Position numbers and translations under genes: made by a program. Of a stretch of 64,000 nt of DNA, positions 35,006 to 43,287 are shown piece after piece. The stretch lies in the NCBI RefSeq assembly GCF_014648355.1, contig NZ_BMQY01000006.1, positions 303,698 through 367,697 of the forward strand, in the 5' to 3' direction. Source of the DNA: Couchioplanes azureus. GTDB taxonomy: Bacteria; Actinomycetota; Actinomycetes; Mycobacteriales; Micromonosporaceae. Below the pieces are notes generated by a model that was given only the letters and a program-made list of their open reading frames with translations, was not told where the DNA came from and searched no databases. How positions within the stretch are numbered: the stretch's first letter is position 1; each line of letters begins with the position of its first letter.

Positions 35006-35030
35006 CCACTATTCACTGGATGAATAGTGG
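35006..35030. promoter_or_regulatory. PadR operator: perfect 10-bp inverted repeat
   Basis: CCACTATTCA-CTGGA-TGAATAGTGG is symmetric over both 10-base arms, six bases upstream of the padR start and three bases from the stop of the upstream NTPase gene. It is the only AT-rich site nearby and probably also contains the -10 region (TATTCA), so binding would block initiation. Autoregulation of the PadR-ABC operon is the natural reading. Confidence 0.8.
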
Positions 35031-35032
35031 CG

Positions 35033-37492
35033 TCAAGCGGCGCGGTGCCCCCGGCTGCGGAGCAGGTACGCCGCTTCCCGGTCGCCGTCGGCCGCCATCC
35101 GGCGCAGGTCGTCCAGGCGCCCCTGGGCCAGCAGCATGCCCACCAGGCTGGTCCGCGCCTCGATGTCACCCGCCGCCGCCATCTCGCGCAGCTCCACCTC
35201 CCGCCCCCGGTACGCCAGCAGCGCGGCCAGCCAGAACCGGGCGTCACCGTCGCCGGCGAGCGCCATCGCCCGCAGGTCGTCCTCGCGGCCGAGATGGGCT
35301 CGCAGGACCGCCAGCTCGCCGCTCGCGTACGGGTTGCCGGCGAGCACCTGCTCCTGCAGCTCCTCCTCGCGGCCCAGGTCGGCGAGCAGCTCGGCGACCA
35401 TCGCGGCGGCCGGCTCGTCACCGTCCGCCACGAGCCGGGTGGCCTCGGCCAGCGCCTCCCGGAGGCGGCCCTCCTCGGCCAGGGCCTCGACCAGCCAGCG
35501 GCGGGCGTACACGTGGCCCTCGCTCGCCAGCACCCGCAGCTCCTTCTCGCGGCCGTGGGCGGTCAGGTGGTCCACCAGCCACGAGCCCGCGTACTCGCTT
35601 CCCGCCGCGGCGAGCAGGCGGGCCTCCTGCTCGCGCCGGTCGGCGTCCACGAGCTCCAGGAAGCTGCGGCAGCCGTAGCCGTCCCCGCGCACCGCCAGCT
35701 CGCGCAGTTCGGCCGTCCTGCGCTCCGCGGCCAGCAGGGTGACCAGTTCCTCGCGGGCGTAGCCGTCCCCGGCGTCGGACAGCCGCCGCGCATAGGCGAT
35801 GGCCTCGGCGCGGCGGCCGTGCCGGACGAGGTCGTCCAGCACCTGGGCGTGCTCGTAGCCCGCGTCGGCGAGCCGGCGCAGCTCGCAGCGGTGCATCTCG
35901 GCCAGGGCCCGGCGGTCCTCCTCGGTGAAGACCACCGGGCTGTCGTCCACCATCCGCTCGAACGCCTCGCCGGTCTCCCGGCGGCGCCGGTCGAGCCACG
36001 CCACCCGCGCGGCGGCGTACCGGTTGCCGCCCGCGGCGAGCTGCCTCAGCTCCTCCACCCGGCCCTGGACCTCGACCAGGTCCACCAGCTCGCGGGCCGC
36101 GTACTCGCTGCGGGCGCTCGCCCGGCGGTAGAGGGTCCGAGCGAGCGGGTAAAGCCCGCGGTCGCGCGCGGCGTCGGCGAGGCGGGCCATGTCCTCGGGG
36201 TCGGCCAGGTGGTTCGGCAGCAGCTCCCAGACCGGCGGCGGCACGATCGTGTAGTAGCGCGCGTCGTCGCCGTGGTCGTGCAGGTAGTCGGCCAGCTCGT
36301 AACCGGCGATCGTGCCGATCCGCGAGCCGGCCAGCGGGTGCAGGGCACGGACGCCGCCCCGCAGGCGCTGGGTGGCATAGCCGAGCGCCACGTCGAACCA
36401 GTCGCCGGGCGCCTCCGCGAGGTGGTCGTCGCTGAGATACGCCGGCGCGACCGCCCGCAGCATCGGCCCGGTCAGCGGAGCGCGGACGTCCAGCCGCCGG
36501 ATGTCCACGGCCGCGGTGAGGACCGCGGCGGCGTACGGCTGGAGCGTCGCCGCATGCTCCCAGTGGCTGATCAGCTCCGGGGCGCCGGCCAGGTGCTGGG
36601 TCACGCCGTACCGCGAGTCGAGCGCGTCGGCCAGCCGCGGGTCGCCGTGGCCGCGCAACGCGTCGCGGGCCCGGGCCCGTTCGGCCGCGCTGAAGTGCTC
36701 GCTCACGTGCACGACCCGGTGCCCCGCGAGCCCGAGCACCTGCCGCGCGTCGCGCCACGGGTCGCCGGCGGCGCCGTCGAGCTCCGCGGCCTGCGGCACC
36801 GAGGCGATCTGCCGGTAGGGCCCCGGCCACAGGACGGCGACGAGCACCACCGGGCCGCCGCGGCGGTCCTGTGCCGTCAGCGCCAGCAGGTCCGTCCGGT
36901 TCAGGCCGCCGGCGCCGAGGAACCGCACCGACGGGGTGTCGTCGAGCCAGACCACCGTGCCTCCGGGCAGCTCGGGACCGGCCCGGCGCACCGCCTCCGC
37001 GTCGTCGGCGAGCAGCAGGTGCCGGTCGCCGAACAGCTCCCGCACGGCTTCGTAGAGGCTGCGGGACTTGCCCGTGGACGAGCCGCCCACGACCACCACG
37101 AGGCCGCCGGTCGCGGCCGCCTCCCGCAGCGAGGTGCGCAGCTCACGATCGTGGTCCCGCATCACGTACGGGGTCAGCCGCCCGGGATGCACCCCGACCT
37201 CCTCGGGCCGGCAGCGAGCCATCGGCACGAGCCGCCACGACGGCCGCCCCGGCGCCCCGGCACCGCCGTTGCCGTGCTGCCGCACCGCCAGGAATCCGAA
37301 CACGACGGTGACCGGCAGGCCGAGCAGGCCGGTGAGCCAGCCGAGGCGCTCGACCCAGTCCCACGGCTGCTCCGCGCCGTCACCGGCGAGCGAGCGCCAG
37401 ACGCCGAACCGCGCCCCGGCGGCCACCAGGACCGCGGCGACGACCAGTGCCAGCGCACCCCACGCCGTCGCCCGCCACCGCCGTCGGCCCAT
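35033..37492 (-). CDS. Membrane-anchored P-loop NTPase with 28-residue helical repeats (STAND-like, unknown function)
   Basis: The 819-residue protein starts with two membrane helices (about residues 10-27 and 51-70), then a P-loop domain with Walker A GGSSTGKS (136-143) and Walker B TVVWLDD (179-185). A helical region follows, then from about residue 470 a series of units whose clearest examples are exactly 28 residues long: G.xxA...L..LL...GRE.ELR.MA. Both architecture and size recall STAND signalling ATPases with a superhelical sensor. No effector domain is recognisable besides the membrane anchor. It starts 25 bases after the receiver-phosphatase gene and may be the last gene of the stressosome operon. 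Activity unknown. Confidence 0.75.
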   Translation of the reverse strand: MGRRRWRATAWGALALVVAAVLVAAGARFGVWRSLAGDGAEQPWDWVERLGWLTGLLGLPVTVVFGFLAVRQHGNGGAGAPGRPSWRLVPMARCRPEEVGVHPGRLTPYVMRDHDRELRTSLREAAATGGLVVVVGGSSTGKSRSLYEAVRELFGDRHLLLADDAEAVRRAGPELPGGTVVWLDDTPSVRFLGAGGLNRTDLLALTAQDRRGGPVVLVAVLWPGPYRQIASVPQAAELDGAAGDPWRDARQVLGLAGHRVVHVSEHFSAAERARARDALRGHGDPRLADALDSRYGVTQHLAGAPELISHWEHAATLQPYAAAVLTAAVDIRRLDVRAPLTGPMLRAVAPAYLSDDHLAEAPGDWFDVALGYATQRLRGGVRALHPLAGSRIGTIAGYELADYLHDHGDDARYYTIVPPPVWELLPNHLADPEDMARLADAARDRGLYPLARTLYRRASARSEYAARELVDLVEVQGRVEELRQLAAGGNRYAAARVAWLDRRRRETGEAFERMVDDSPVVFTEEDRRALAEMHRCELRRLADAGYEHAQVLDDLVRHGRRAEAIAYARRLSDAGDGYAREELVTLLAAERRTAELRELAVRGDGYGCRSFLELVDADRREQEARLLAAAGSEYAGSWLVDHLTAHGREKELRVLASEGHVYARRWLVEALAEEGRLREALAEATRLVADGDEPAAAMVAELLADLGREEELQEQVLAGNPYASGELAVLRAHLGREDDLRAMALAGDGDARFWLAALLAYRGREVELREMAAAGDIEARTSLVGMLLAQGRLDDLRRMAADGDREAAYLLRSRGHRAA

Positions 37493-37502
37493 GAGTCCAT
37501 CA

Positions 37503-37520
37503 TGACGCTACGAAGCGTCA
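37503..37520 (-). other. Hairpin at the junction of the stressosome operon and the NTPase gene
   Basis: TGACGCT-ACGA-AGCGTCA is a perfect 7-bp stem that includes the stop codon of the receiver-phosphatase gene and ends 11 bases before the NTPase start. It has no U-run; it could attenuate, protect or process the transcript and so set a lower level of the last gene. Confidence 0.5.
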
Positions 37521-39053
37521 CGTACGACGGAGCGCCACCACCGCGATGTCGTCCGCCTGCTCGCCCGCACCCGCGAGCTGCACCAGCAGCCGCTGGCAGA
37601 ACGCGTCGAGGCTCCGGTCCACCTGGCCCGCGCACTGCGCCAGCGCCGCGAAGCCGACATCGATGTCGCTGTCCCGGCGCTCGATCAGGCCGTCCGTGTA
37701 GAGCACCAGGGTGCCGCCCGGCGGCAGGACGAACTCCAGGTCGTCGGGCCGCGGCGCATTGATGCCCAGCAGCGGTCCGTGCGGGGCGAGAAAACTGGCC
37801 CCGGCACCCTCGACGTGCAGCAGCGGCGGCAGGTGGCCCGCGCTGGCGAGCCTGACCCGGCCGGTGTCGGGCTCCAGCGTGAGCAGGCACACCGTCGCCG
37901 ACTCCATCGGCAGCACGGCGCGCATGAAGCGGTTGACCAGTTCGAGGACCGCTCCGGGCGGGTGGCCCTCCACGGCGTACGCGCGGACCGCGTGCCGCAG
38001 CTCCGCCATCACGGTCGCCGCGTGCAGGGAGTGACCGGCCACGTCGCCGATGGCCACCAGGAGGCGACCGTCCAGCATGGTCAGCTCGTAGAAGTCGCCG
38101 CCCACCTCGGTCTGGGCGCCCGCCGGCTCGTAGCGGACCGCGACCTCGAGGCCCGGCACGTCGGGCAGGCGGCTCTGCAGGAGGCTGCGCTGCAGCGTGA
38201 CCGCGATGCGGTGCTCCTCGTCGTAGGAGCGCTGCGCCTCCACCGCGGCGGCGACCGCCTGCGACAGCTGGCGCAGCACCGGGAAGCCCGGCGTCTGCGT
38301 GCTGGCCGGGACCGCCACGTAGACCGGGCTGCGGTCACCGGGCAGCTTGGCCGAGGCGACGGCGACGGACTCGCGCTCCGGCCATTCGACGAGGCTCCAC
38401 GCTTCGGGCCGCTCGGTGCGTACGGTCGAACCCGACGCCGTCTGGTGGTGCTCGACCGTCCAGGGCCGCACCGCGGCGTCCGGGCCCGCGACCGCCGCCA
38501 GGCCGTCGCCGTCGGCGGTCTCCGCGACCACCACGGCCGGGCCGCCGAAGATCTGGTTCGCCCCGTCCGCCGCCGCCTGCAGCAGCCCGGTCAGCGTCGA
38601 CGCCGAGTTGATCGCCAGGGTGGTCTCGGCCAGCTTGATCATGCGCGCGGCCAGCGACTCGGCGCGCTGGCGGGCGCGGTAGTAGCGCAGCACCGCCTGG
38701 GCGGTGGCGATCAGCTCGTCCGGCTCGATCGGCTCGACCAGGTAGGCGTCCGCGCCCCGGTTCAGTCCCTGAGTGCGGTCGACCACGTCCACCGCGTGCG
38801 CCGACACGTGGATGACCGGCAGGACCCCGAACGCGGAATCGGTCTTGATCCGCTCGCAGACCTCGAAGCCGCTCAGGTCCGGCAGCTTGACGTCGAGCAC
38901 GACGAGGTCGACCTCGGTCTCGCGGAGCAGGGACAGGGCCGCACCGCCGGTCTCCGCCTCGACCACCGTGAACCCCGCGCGGGTCAGCCAGCTCACCAGG
39001 AGATATCTCTTGGTGGCGCTGTCGTCCACGACGAGGACGGTGGCCGGGGTCAT
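37518..39053 (-). CDS. Receiver domain fused to SpoIIE-type PP2C phosphatase (RsbU-like output)
   Basis: A 511-residue response regulator. The receiver domain (1-120) has D10-D11, phospho-acceptor D54 (VVLDVKLPDLSG) and a helical linker (RYYRARQRAESLAARM); a GAF-like region spans about 140-275. The SpoIIE domain (about 290-511) starts at VTLQRSLLQSRLP and keeps aspartates in VGGDFYEL, AIGDVAGHS and LYTDGLIE and the closing DDIAV. In two-component style, phosphorylation would switch on a phosphatase acting on a STAS protein such as the RsbV-like product at 43288. The ATG overlaps the kinase gene (ATGA). Confidence 0.94.
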   Translation of the reverse strand: MTPATVLVVDDSATKRYLLVSWLTRAGFTVVEAETGGAALSLLRETEVDLVVLDVKLPDLSGFEVCERIKTDSAFGVLPVIHVSAHAVDVVDRTQGLNRGADAYLVEPIEPDELIATAQAVLRYYRARQRAESLAARMIKLAETTLAINSASTLTGLLQAAADGANQIFGGPAVVVAETADGDGLAAVAGPDAAVRPWTVEHHQTASGSTVRTERPEAWSLVEWPERESVAVASAKLPGDRSPVYVAVPASTQTPGFPVLRQLSQAVAAAVEAQRSYDEEHRIAVTLQRSLLQSRLPDVPGLEVAVRYEPAGAQTEVGGDFYELTMLDGRLLVAIGDVAGHSLHAATVMAELRHAVRAYAVEGHPPGAVLELVNRFMRAVLPMESATVCLLTLEPDTGRVRLASAGHLPPLLHVEGAGASFLAPHGPLLGINAPRPDDLEFVLPPGGTLVLYTDGLIERRDSDIDVGFAALAQCAGQVDRSLDAFCQRLLVQLAGAGEQADDIAVVALRRT

Positions 39054-40393
39054 GGCGACACCGGCAGCGAGACGACGAACGTGCTGCCCTCGCCCGGTAC
39101 GGAGGAGACCCGCATCGCCCCGCCGAGGATACCGACGAGCCGCCGGGCGTACGGCAGCCCCAGCCCGGTGCCCTTGCCGTTCACCGCGTGGCTGCCGGGT
39201 ACCTGATAGAACTCCTCGAAGATGCGTTCGTGCAGCTCGGGTGGGATGCCGGAGCCGGTGTCCGCGACGGTGAACTCGACGTCGTCGCCGACGCGGGCCA
39301 CGCCGAGGCGCACCGAGCCCGTCTCCGTGAACTTGATCGCGTTGGTCAGCAGGTTGCGCAGCACCTGGCTGAGCAGCACCTCGTCGGAGCGCAGCCGCGG
39401 CACCGCCGGCTCCTCGACGACGAACTCGACGTCCGGCTGGGTGGCGAGCGGGCGCAGCGTGCCGCGCAACTGCCCGAAGACCGCCTTGAGATCCACATCG
39501 GACCACTGCGGCTCGATCCGGCCGGCCTCCGCCTTGGCGAGGTCCAGCAGGTCGTTGACCAGCGACAGCAGGTCCGTGGCCGAGCCGCGGATCAGCTCGA
39601 CCTGTCGGGACTGCTCGGCCGTGAGCCGGTCGGACGACTCGTCGGCGAGCAGGCGGCCCAGGCCGATGATCGCGGTCACCGGGGCGCGCAGCTCGTGGCT
39701 GACGTTGGCGAGGAACCGGCTCTTCGCCTCGCTCGCGGTCCGGAGCTGCACCGACTTCTCGTCCAGCTCGGCGTAGAGCGCGACCACGCCGCGGTTGGTC
39801 TCCTCCAGCTCGTCGGAGAGCTGGTGGTAGAGCGCCATCACGCCCTTGTTGGTCTCCTCCAGCTCGGCGTTGAGCCGGGCCAGGTCGTCGCGTTGCGCGC
39901 GTACCTCGTCCAGGGCCGCGATGAGCTGCTGGTTCTGCACCGTCAGCTCGTCGAAGGGGGTGCCCGGGACGTGCTCGGCGAGCCGATCGCGGATCTCGTC
40001 CATACGGTCGGGGTTCAGAGCCGGCGAGCTCGGCGGCAGACGTCGAGACATCCGCACGACCGTACCGGTCTCTCCATCCCCTACCTCCAAAGTGTCGACC
40101 AGGCGGGTTACCTGGGCCAGCTGCGGGCGCAGCCGGGCACCGTCCCCGGGCACCGGATGCACCAGTTCCACATGCAGCGTAGGTACCCCGTCGGCCGTCG
40201 TCGTGAACGCCACGTCGGCGTCGCGCCCGGCGGCCACCAGCAGGCGACCGACCTCGCTCAGCGCCGTGGCGAGGCGGGTCCGGTCCTGGGCCTCGAGACC
40301 GACCTCGCGCGCCACTTCGCGGGCGAACTGGCGGACGGCGAAGACGTCCTGCTCCACCCGGATCCGCATCCGCATCAGCGGCTCGCCGGTCAT
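39050..40393 (-). CDS. Soluble histidine kinase with N-terminal RsbT/RsbW-like ATPase fold
   Basis: The 447-residue kinase lacks membrane helices. Residues 8-110 resemble the RsbW/RsbT ATPase fold (VRQFAREVAREVGLEAQDRTRLATALSEVG) but without a clear N-box asparagine, so it may be a non-catalytic docking module. A long coiled coil follows (VRAQRDDLARLNAELEETNK). HisKA has NVSHELRAPVTAI (His near 231), and the ATPase domain ends in GKGTGLGLPYARRLVGILGG. It is coupled by ATGA overlaps to the phosphatase upstream and the receiver-phosphatase downstream, its evident partner. Confidence 0.92.
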   Translation of the reverse strand: MTGEPLMRMRIRVEQDVFAVRQFAREVAREVGLEAQDRTRLATALSEVGRLLVAAGRDADVAFTTTADGVPTLHVELVHPVPGDGARLRPQLAQVTRLVDTLEVGDGETGTVVRMSRRLPPSSPALNPDRMDEIRDRLAEHVPGTPFDELTVQNQQLIAALDEVRAQRDDLARLNAELEETNKGVMALYHQLSDELEETNRGVVALYAELDEKSVQLRTASEAKSRFLANVSHELRAPVTAIIGLGRLLADESSDRLTAEQSRQVELIRGSATDLLSLVNDLLDLAKAEAGRIEPQWSDVDLKAVFGQLRGTLRPLATQPDVEFVVEEPAVPRLRSDEVLLSQVLRNLLTNAIKFTETGSVRLGVARVGDDVEFTVADTGSGIPPELHERIFEEFYQVPGSHAVNGKGTGLGLPYARRLVGILGGAMRVSSVPGEGSTFVVSLPVSP

Positions 40394-41421
40394 GACGAAC
40401 GCGCCACGAGCACGCCTGCGTCGTCCCGGCGGGTGCCGGCGTCGCGGAGCACGGTCGCCGCAACGGCCTGCGGCGAGCGGGTCAGCAGCCCGGGATAGTC
40501 GGCCGGGTTCCAGCGGTCGACCACGCCGTCGGTGTGCATGAGCACCACCGCGGCGGGGGGCAACGGGTAGTCGTACTCCCGGATCTGCCGTCTCTGGTGT
40601 CCGGCGATGCCGGGCAGTGACACCATGCCGCGGCGCGGGGCGCCCGGCGCCAGGATCGTCCCGGCGATGTTGCCCAGGCCGGCGTAGCGGACCACCTGCC
40701 GCTGCCCGTCGATCTCGGCGACGGCCAAGGCCGCACCCCGGGTGTGCCCGAGGGTCCGGTGCAGGGTGTCCAGCAGCGCGGCCGGCGCCACCGCCGGCGC
40801 GCCGTGGAAGACGCGTACGGCCTCCTGCGCCGCCGCGTGTGCCAGCCGCCCGTGGCCGAGCCCGTCGCAGACCAGCACCTGGCGGCGCCCGTCCACCTCC
40901 CGGGCGGCGCAGGCGTCGCCGCTGACCGGTTCGCCGGTCAGCGGGCGGGTGAGGCCCGCCGCCCAGGCCGGCTCCGGCGCCTTCTCCGGCCACACCTGGG
41001 CGACGAGCACCGTGCCCTTGCCGGGCACGGAGTGCATGTCGCACCAGCTCGCCTGGCGCAGGATCGCGCCGAGACCGATGCCCAGGGTGCCGGCGGTGGA
41101 GTGCCCGTCGCCGACGGCCTGCGACAGGTTCGCCATGCCCGGGCCCCGGTCGATCACCACGATCTCGACGCCCGCGTGGCCGTCCGCGCGGGTCGCGCGG
41201 ACGAGCAGCGCACCTTCCTCGGCGTGCTTGACGAGGTTGCCGGCGGCCTCGGCGACGACGATCGAGAGGTCGGCGATCCGCCGCTCGGGGAGCCCCAGCT
41301 CGGTGGCGAGGCGCTCGGCGGTGCGCCGGACGGCGGCGGCGGTGCCGGCAGCCTCGACGCGGAACCAGACTCCCTGGTCGAGAAGTCCTTCCGGTAGCGA
41401 CGCCACCGCGCCTCCGCTCAT
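40390..41421 (-). CDS. RsbT-like ATPase fused to RsbX/SpoIIE-like phosphatase
   Basis: This 343-residue protein has an N-terminal GHKL domain (N-box IVVAEAAGNLVKHAEEGA, GTLGIGLGAILRQ) and a C-terminal compact PP2C domain (about residues 150-343) similar to RsbX, with GLGHGRLAHAAAQEA and MHTDGVVDRW. RsbX resets stressosomes by removing phosphate from RsbS and RsbR, so its place right after rsbT fits that role. Fusion with an ATPase domain is reported in actinobacterial genomes. Start and stop overlap both neighbours by four bases. Confidence 0.9.
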   Translation of the reverse strand: MSGGAVASLPEGLLDQGVWFRVEAAGTAAAVRRTAERLATELGLPERRIADLSIVVAEAAGNLVKHAEEGALLVRATRADGHAGVEIVVIDRGPGMANLSQAVGDGHSTAGTLGIGLGAILRQASWCDMHSVPGKGTVLVAQVWPEKAPEPAWAAGLTRPLTGEPVSGDACAAREVDGRRQVLVCDGLGHGRLAHAAAQEAVRVFHGAPAVAPAALLDTLHRTLGHTRGAALAVAEIDGQRQVVRYAGLGNIAGTILAPGAPRRGMVSLPGIAGHQRRQIREYDYPLPPAAVVLMHTDGVVDRWNPADYPGLLTRSPQAVAATVLRDAGTRRDDAGVLVARSS

Positions 41422-41825
41422 CGACACCACTTGGTCACGCTGATGGTCGTGCCCTGGCCCACCGTCGTGTCGATGTGGAACTCGTCGACGAGCCGGCGGG
41501 CGCCGCTGAGCCCGAGGCCGAGACCGCCGCCGGTGGTGAAGCCGTCCGTCAGGGCCTGGTCCAGGTCCGGAATGCCCGGACCCTGATCGGCGAAGACGAT
41601 CCGGATGCCGGCCCGGCGCCCGTTCTCCACCCGGGTCACCTCGACCGTACCGCCGCCGCCGTAGACGAGGGTGTTGCGGGCCAGCTCGCTCGCGGCGGTC
41701 ACCAGCTTGGTCTGGTCCACCAGCGAGAGCTTCACCGCCACGGCCACCGTACGCACGAGCTGACGGACCCGGACCACATCCTGGTCGGAGCTGACCGCGA
41801 TCCGCTCGGCGCCCCCGGCGGTCAT
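41418..41825 (-). CDS. rsbT: Stressosome switch kinase RsbT
   Basis: A 135-residue GHKL serine/threonine kinase. The N-box ELARNTLVYGGGG, the ATP-lid segment DQGPGIPDLDQALTDG and GLGLGLSGARRLVDEF are all present. In Bacillus RsbT phosphorylates RsbR and RsbS in the stressosome and, when released, activates RsbU. Here no RsbU follows; candidate targets are the phosphatase domains encoded downstream. It sits between rsbS and the fused phosphatase with ATGA overlaps. Confidence 0.94.
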   Translation of the reverse strand: MTAGGAERIAVSSDQDVVRVRQLVRTVAVAVKLSLVDQTKLVTAASELARNTLVYGGGGTVEVTRVENGRRAGIRIVFADQGPGIPDLDQALTDGFTTGGGLGLGLSGARRLVDEFHIDTTVGQGTTISVTKWCR

Positions 41826-42232
41826 GGCTGGGTGACCGCCGGTTCGTCCTCGTCGTCGGCCTGCTCGTCGTCGTCGGCGGCGCGTTCCCTGGCGAGCAGC
41901 GCCATGCCGAGCTCGACGTTGAGCGCCGTACGGATGCCCGGCAGCGAGAGCCCCAGCTCGACCAGCGTGATGGCGACCGCCGGCCGCATGCCCACGACGA
42001 CCGTCTCGGCGTCGAGCACCCGCGAGATCGCCGCGATGGACGCGAGCGTGCGGCCGACGAACGAGTCGACGATGTCCAGGGCACTGATGTCGATGATCAC
42101 GCCGTGACAGCCGGTCGCCACGATCCGGTCGGCCAGGTCCTCCTGCAACTGCAGCGCGACCTGGTCCTCCATGTCGGTCTGGATGGAGACCAGGAGGATG
42201 TCGCCGATCTTCAGGACCGGCACGCGTTCCAT
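41822..42232 (-). CDS. rsbS: Stressosome scaffold protein RsbS
   Basis: A STAS-domain protein of 136 residues with the RsbS opening VPVLKIGDILLVSIQTDMED and the phospho-acceptor in ALDIVDSFVGRTL (S57, at the place of Bacillus S59). The tail is acidic (DDDEQADDEDEP), longer than in Bacillus. ATG at 42232 begins four bases after the rsbR stop; a start further upstream would overlap rsbR. RsbS and RsbR form the icosahedral core that sequesters RsbT. Confidence 0.94.
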   Translation of the reverse strand: MERVPVLKIGDILLVSIQTDMEDQVALQLQEDLADRIVATGCHGVIIDISALDIVDSFVGRTLASIAAISRVLDAETVVVGMRPAVAITLVELGLSLPGIRTALNVELGMALLARERAADDDEQADDEDEPAVTQP

Positions 42233-42236
42233 CGGC

Positions 42237-43103
42237 TCAGTCCTCCCGGCGTACGGGCTTTTGGGCGACCTTGTCACCGGTCTTGCGCAACACGTGCCGC
42301 AGGGCGTCGGCCAGCGACGACTTGGTGGCGATGTCGCCGAACTCGATGCCGAGGGCCACGATGGTCTGGGCGATCTGCGGGCGGATGCCCGAGATGATGC
42401 AGTCCGCGCCCATCAGCCGGGCGGCGACGACGGTCTTGAGGATATGCTGCGCGACCTGGGTGTCGACCGCGGGCACGCCGGTGATGTCGATGATCGCGTA
42501 CGGCGAGCCGGTGTCCACCAGGGTCTGCAGCAGCCGCTCCATGACCACCTGGGCCCGCGCCGAGTCGAGCGTGCCGACCAGCGGCACCGCGACGACGCCC
42601 TCCCACAGCTTGACGACCGGCGTGGAGAGTTCCAGGAGCTGCTCGGCCTGGTCGGCGATGAGCTCCTCACGCGCACGGGTGTAGGTGTCGAAGGTGAAGA
42701 GGGCGGCGCGGTCGACGAACGCGGAGAAGGCGACGTAGTCCCGCAGGATGGACGCGTCCGTGCCCTCGCCCGCCTCGATGACGCCGAGGGCGGCCTCCTT
42801 GAGCGCGAAGACGCTGATCGCCGTCTCGGTGGCGGTGAAGCCCTGCCGCGCCCGGTTGCCGGAGAGCTCGCTGAGCTGGGCCCGCAGCTCGGCCGCGGCG
42901 TCGTCGGTCAGCTCCCGCACGTCGGCGGCGAGCGCCGACTGGAAGCCTTTCTGCAGCTCCAGCGTCTGCCGGTGCAGCTCGGCACGGCTCAGCCGGCCGC
43001 TCATCTGGGCGGCGACCGCGTCCGTCCAGGACGCCACGATGGCGTCCTCGTGCTGCTTGAGGAGGTCCGCGAAGCGGCTTGCCTCGCCCGAACTCAACGC
43101 CAC
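42237..43103 (-). CDS. rsbR: Stressosome sensor/scaffold protein RsbR
   Basis: The 288-residue protein has an N-terminal helical, globin-like sensor region (about residues 5-155) and a C-terminal STAS domain with the two expected threonines, T178 in PLVGTLDSARAQV and T215 in VPAVDTQVAQHIL, corresponding in position to RsbRA T171 and T205. GTG at 43103 has AGGAGGAG directly before it. It is the first gene of the operon and diverges from the rsbV-like gene across 184 bases. The N-terminal domain decides which stress is sensed; no heme ligand or flavin motif is obvious. Confidence 0.94.
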   Translation of the reverse strand: MALSSGEASRFADLLKQHEDAIVASWTDAVAAQMSGRLSRAELHRQTLELQKGFQSALAADVRELTDDAAAELRAQLSELSGNRARQGFTATETAISVFALKEAALGVIEAGEGTDASILRDYVAFSAFVDRAALFTFDTYTRAREELIADQAEQLLELSTPVVKLWEGVVAVPLVGTLDSARAQVVMERLLQTLVDTGSPYAIIDITGVPAVDTQVAQHILKTVVAARLMGADCIISGIRPQIAQTIVALGIEFGDIATKSSLADALRHVLRKTGDKVAQKPVRRED

Positions 43104-43287
43104 GTCTCCTCCTGTGACTCCGCCGGACCGGCTCGCCGCCGGTCGCGGGCAGCTCGGGCGGACTTTACCATCGAGGCCGCTACTTACTTGTCGGCGGCCA
43201 ACTAATATGCCGTGGTCAGCCGGTCGCCCATTCTGCGGATCCCCCGCCGCGTGGAGTAACGTTCTGGCCATAACTGGGAGGTCCTGA
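43104..43287. promoter_or_regulatory. Divergent promoter region between rsbR and the rsbV-like gene
   Basis: The 184-base gap holds an AT-rich patch (CTACTTACTTGTCGGCGGCC then AACTAATATG, 43180-43210) that should carry the stressosome operon promoter, and CATAACTGGGAGG before the rsbV-like start. I see no GTTT-N-GGGTA SigB-type promoter. Exact elements cannot be fixed. Confidence 0.45.

Noticed and set aside
35027..37762. A 2.7-kb plus-strand open frame opposite the NTPase gene
   Set aside because: Val/Gly/Arg-rich shadow without start signals; the minus strand has a P-loop, membrane helices and regular repeats.
43104..43287. A SigB-type promoter driving the stressosome operon
   Set aside because: No GTTT-N14-GGGTA-like element is present in the divergent gap.
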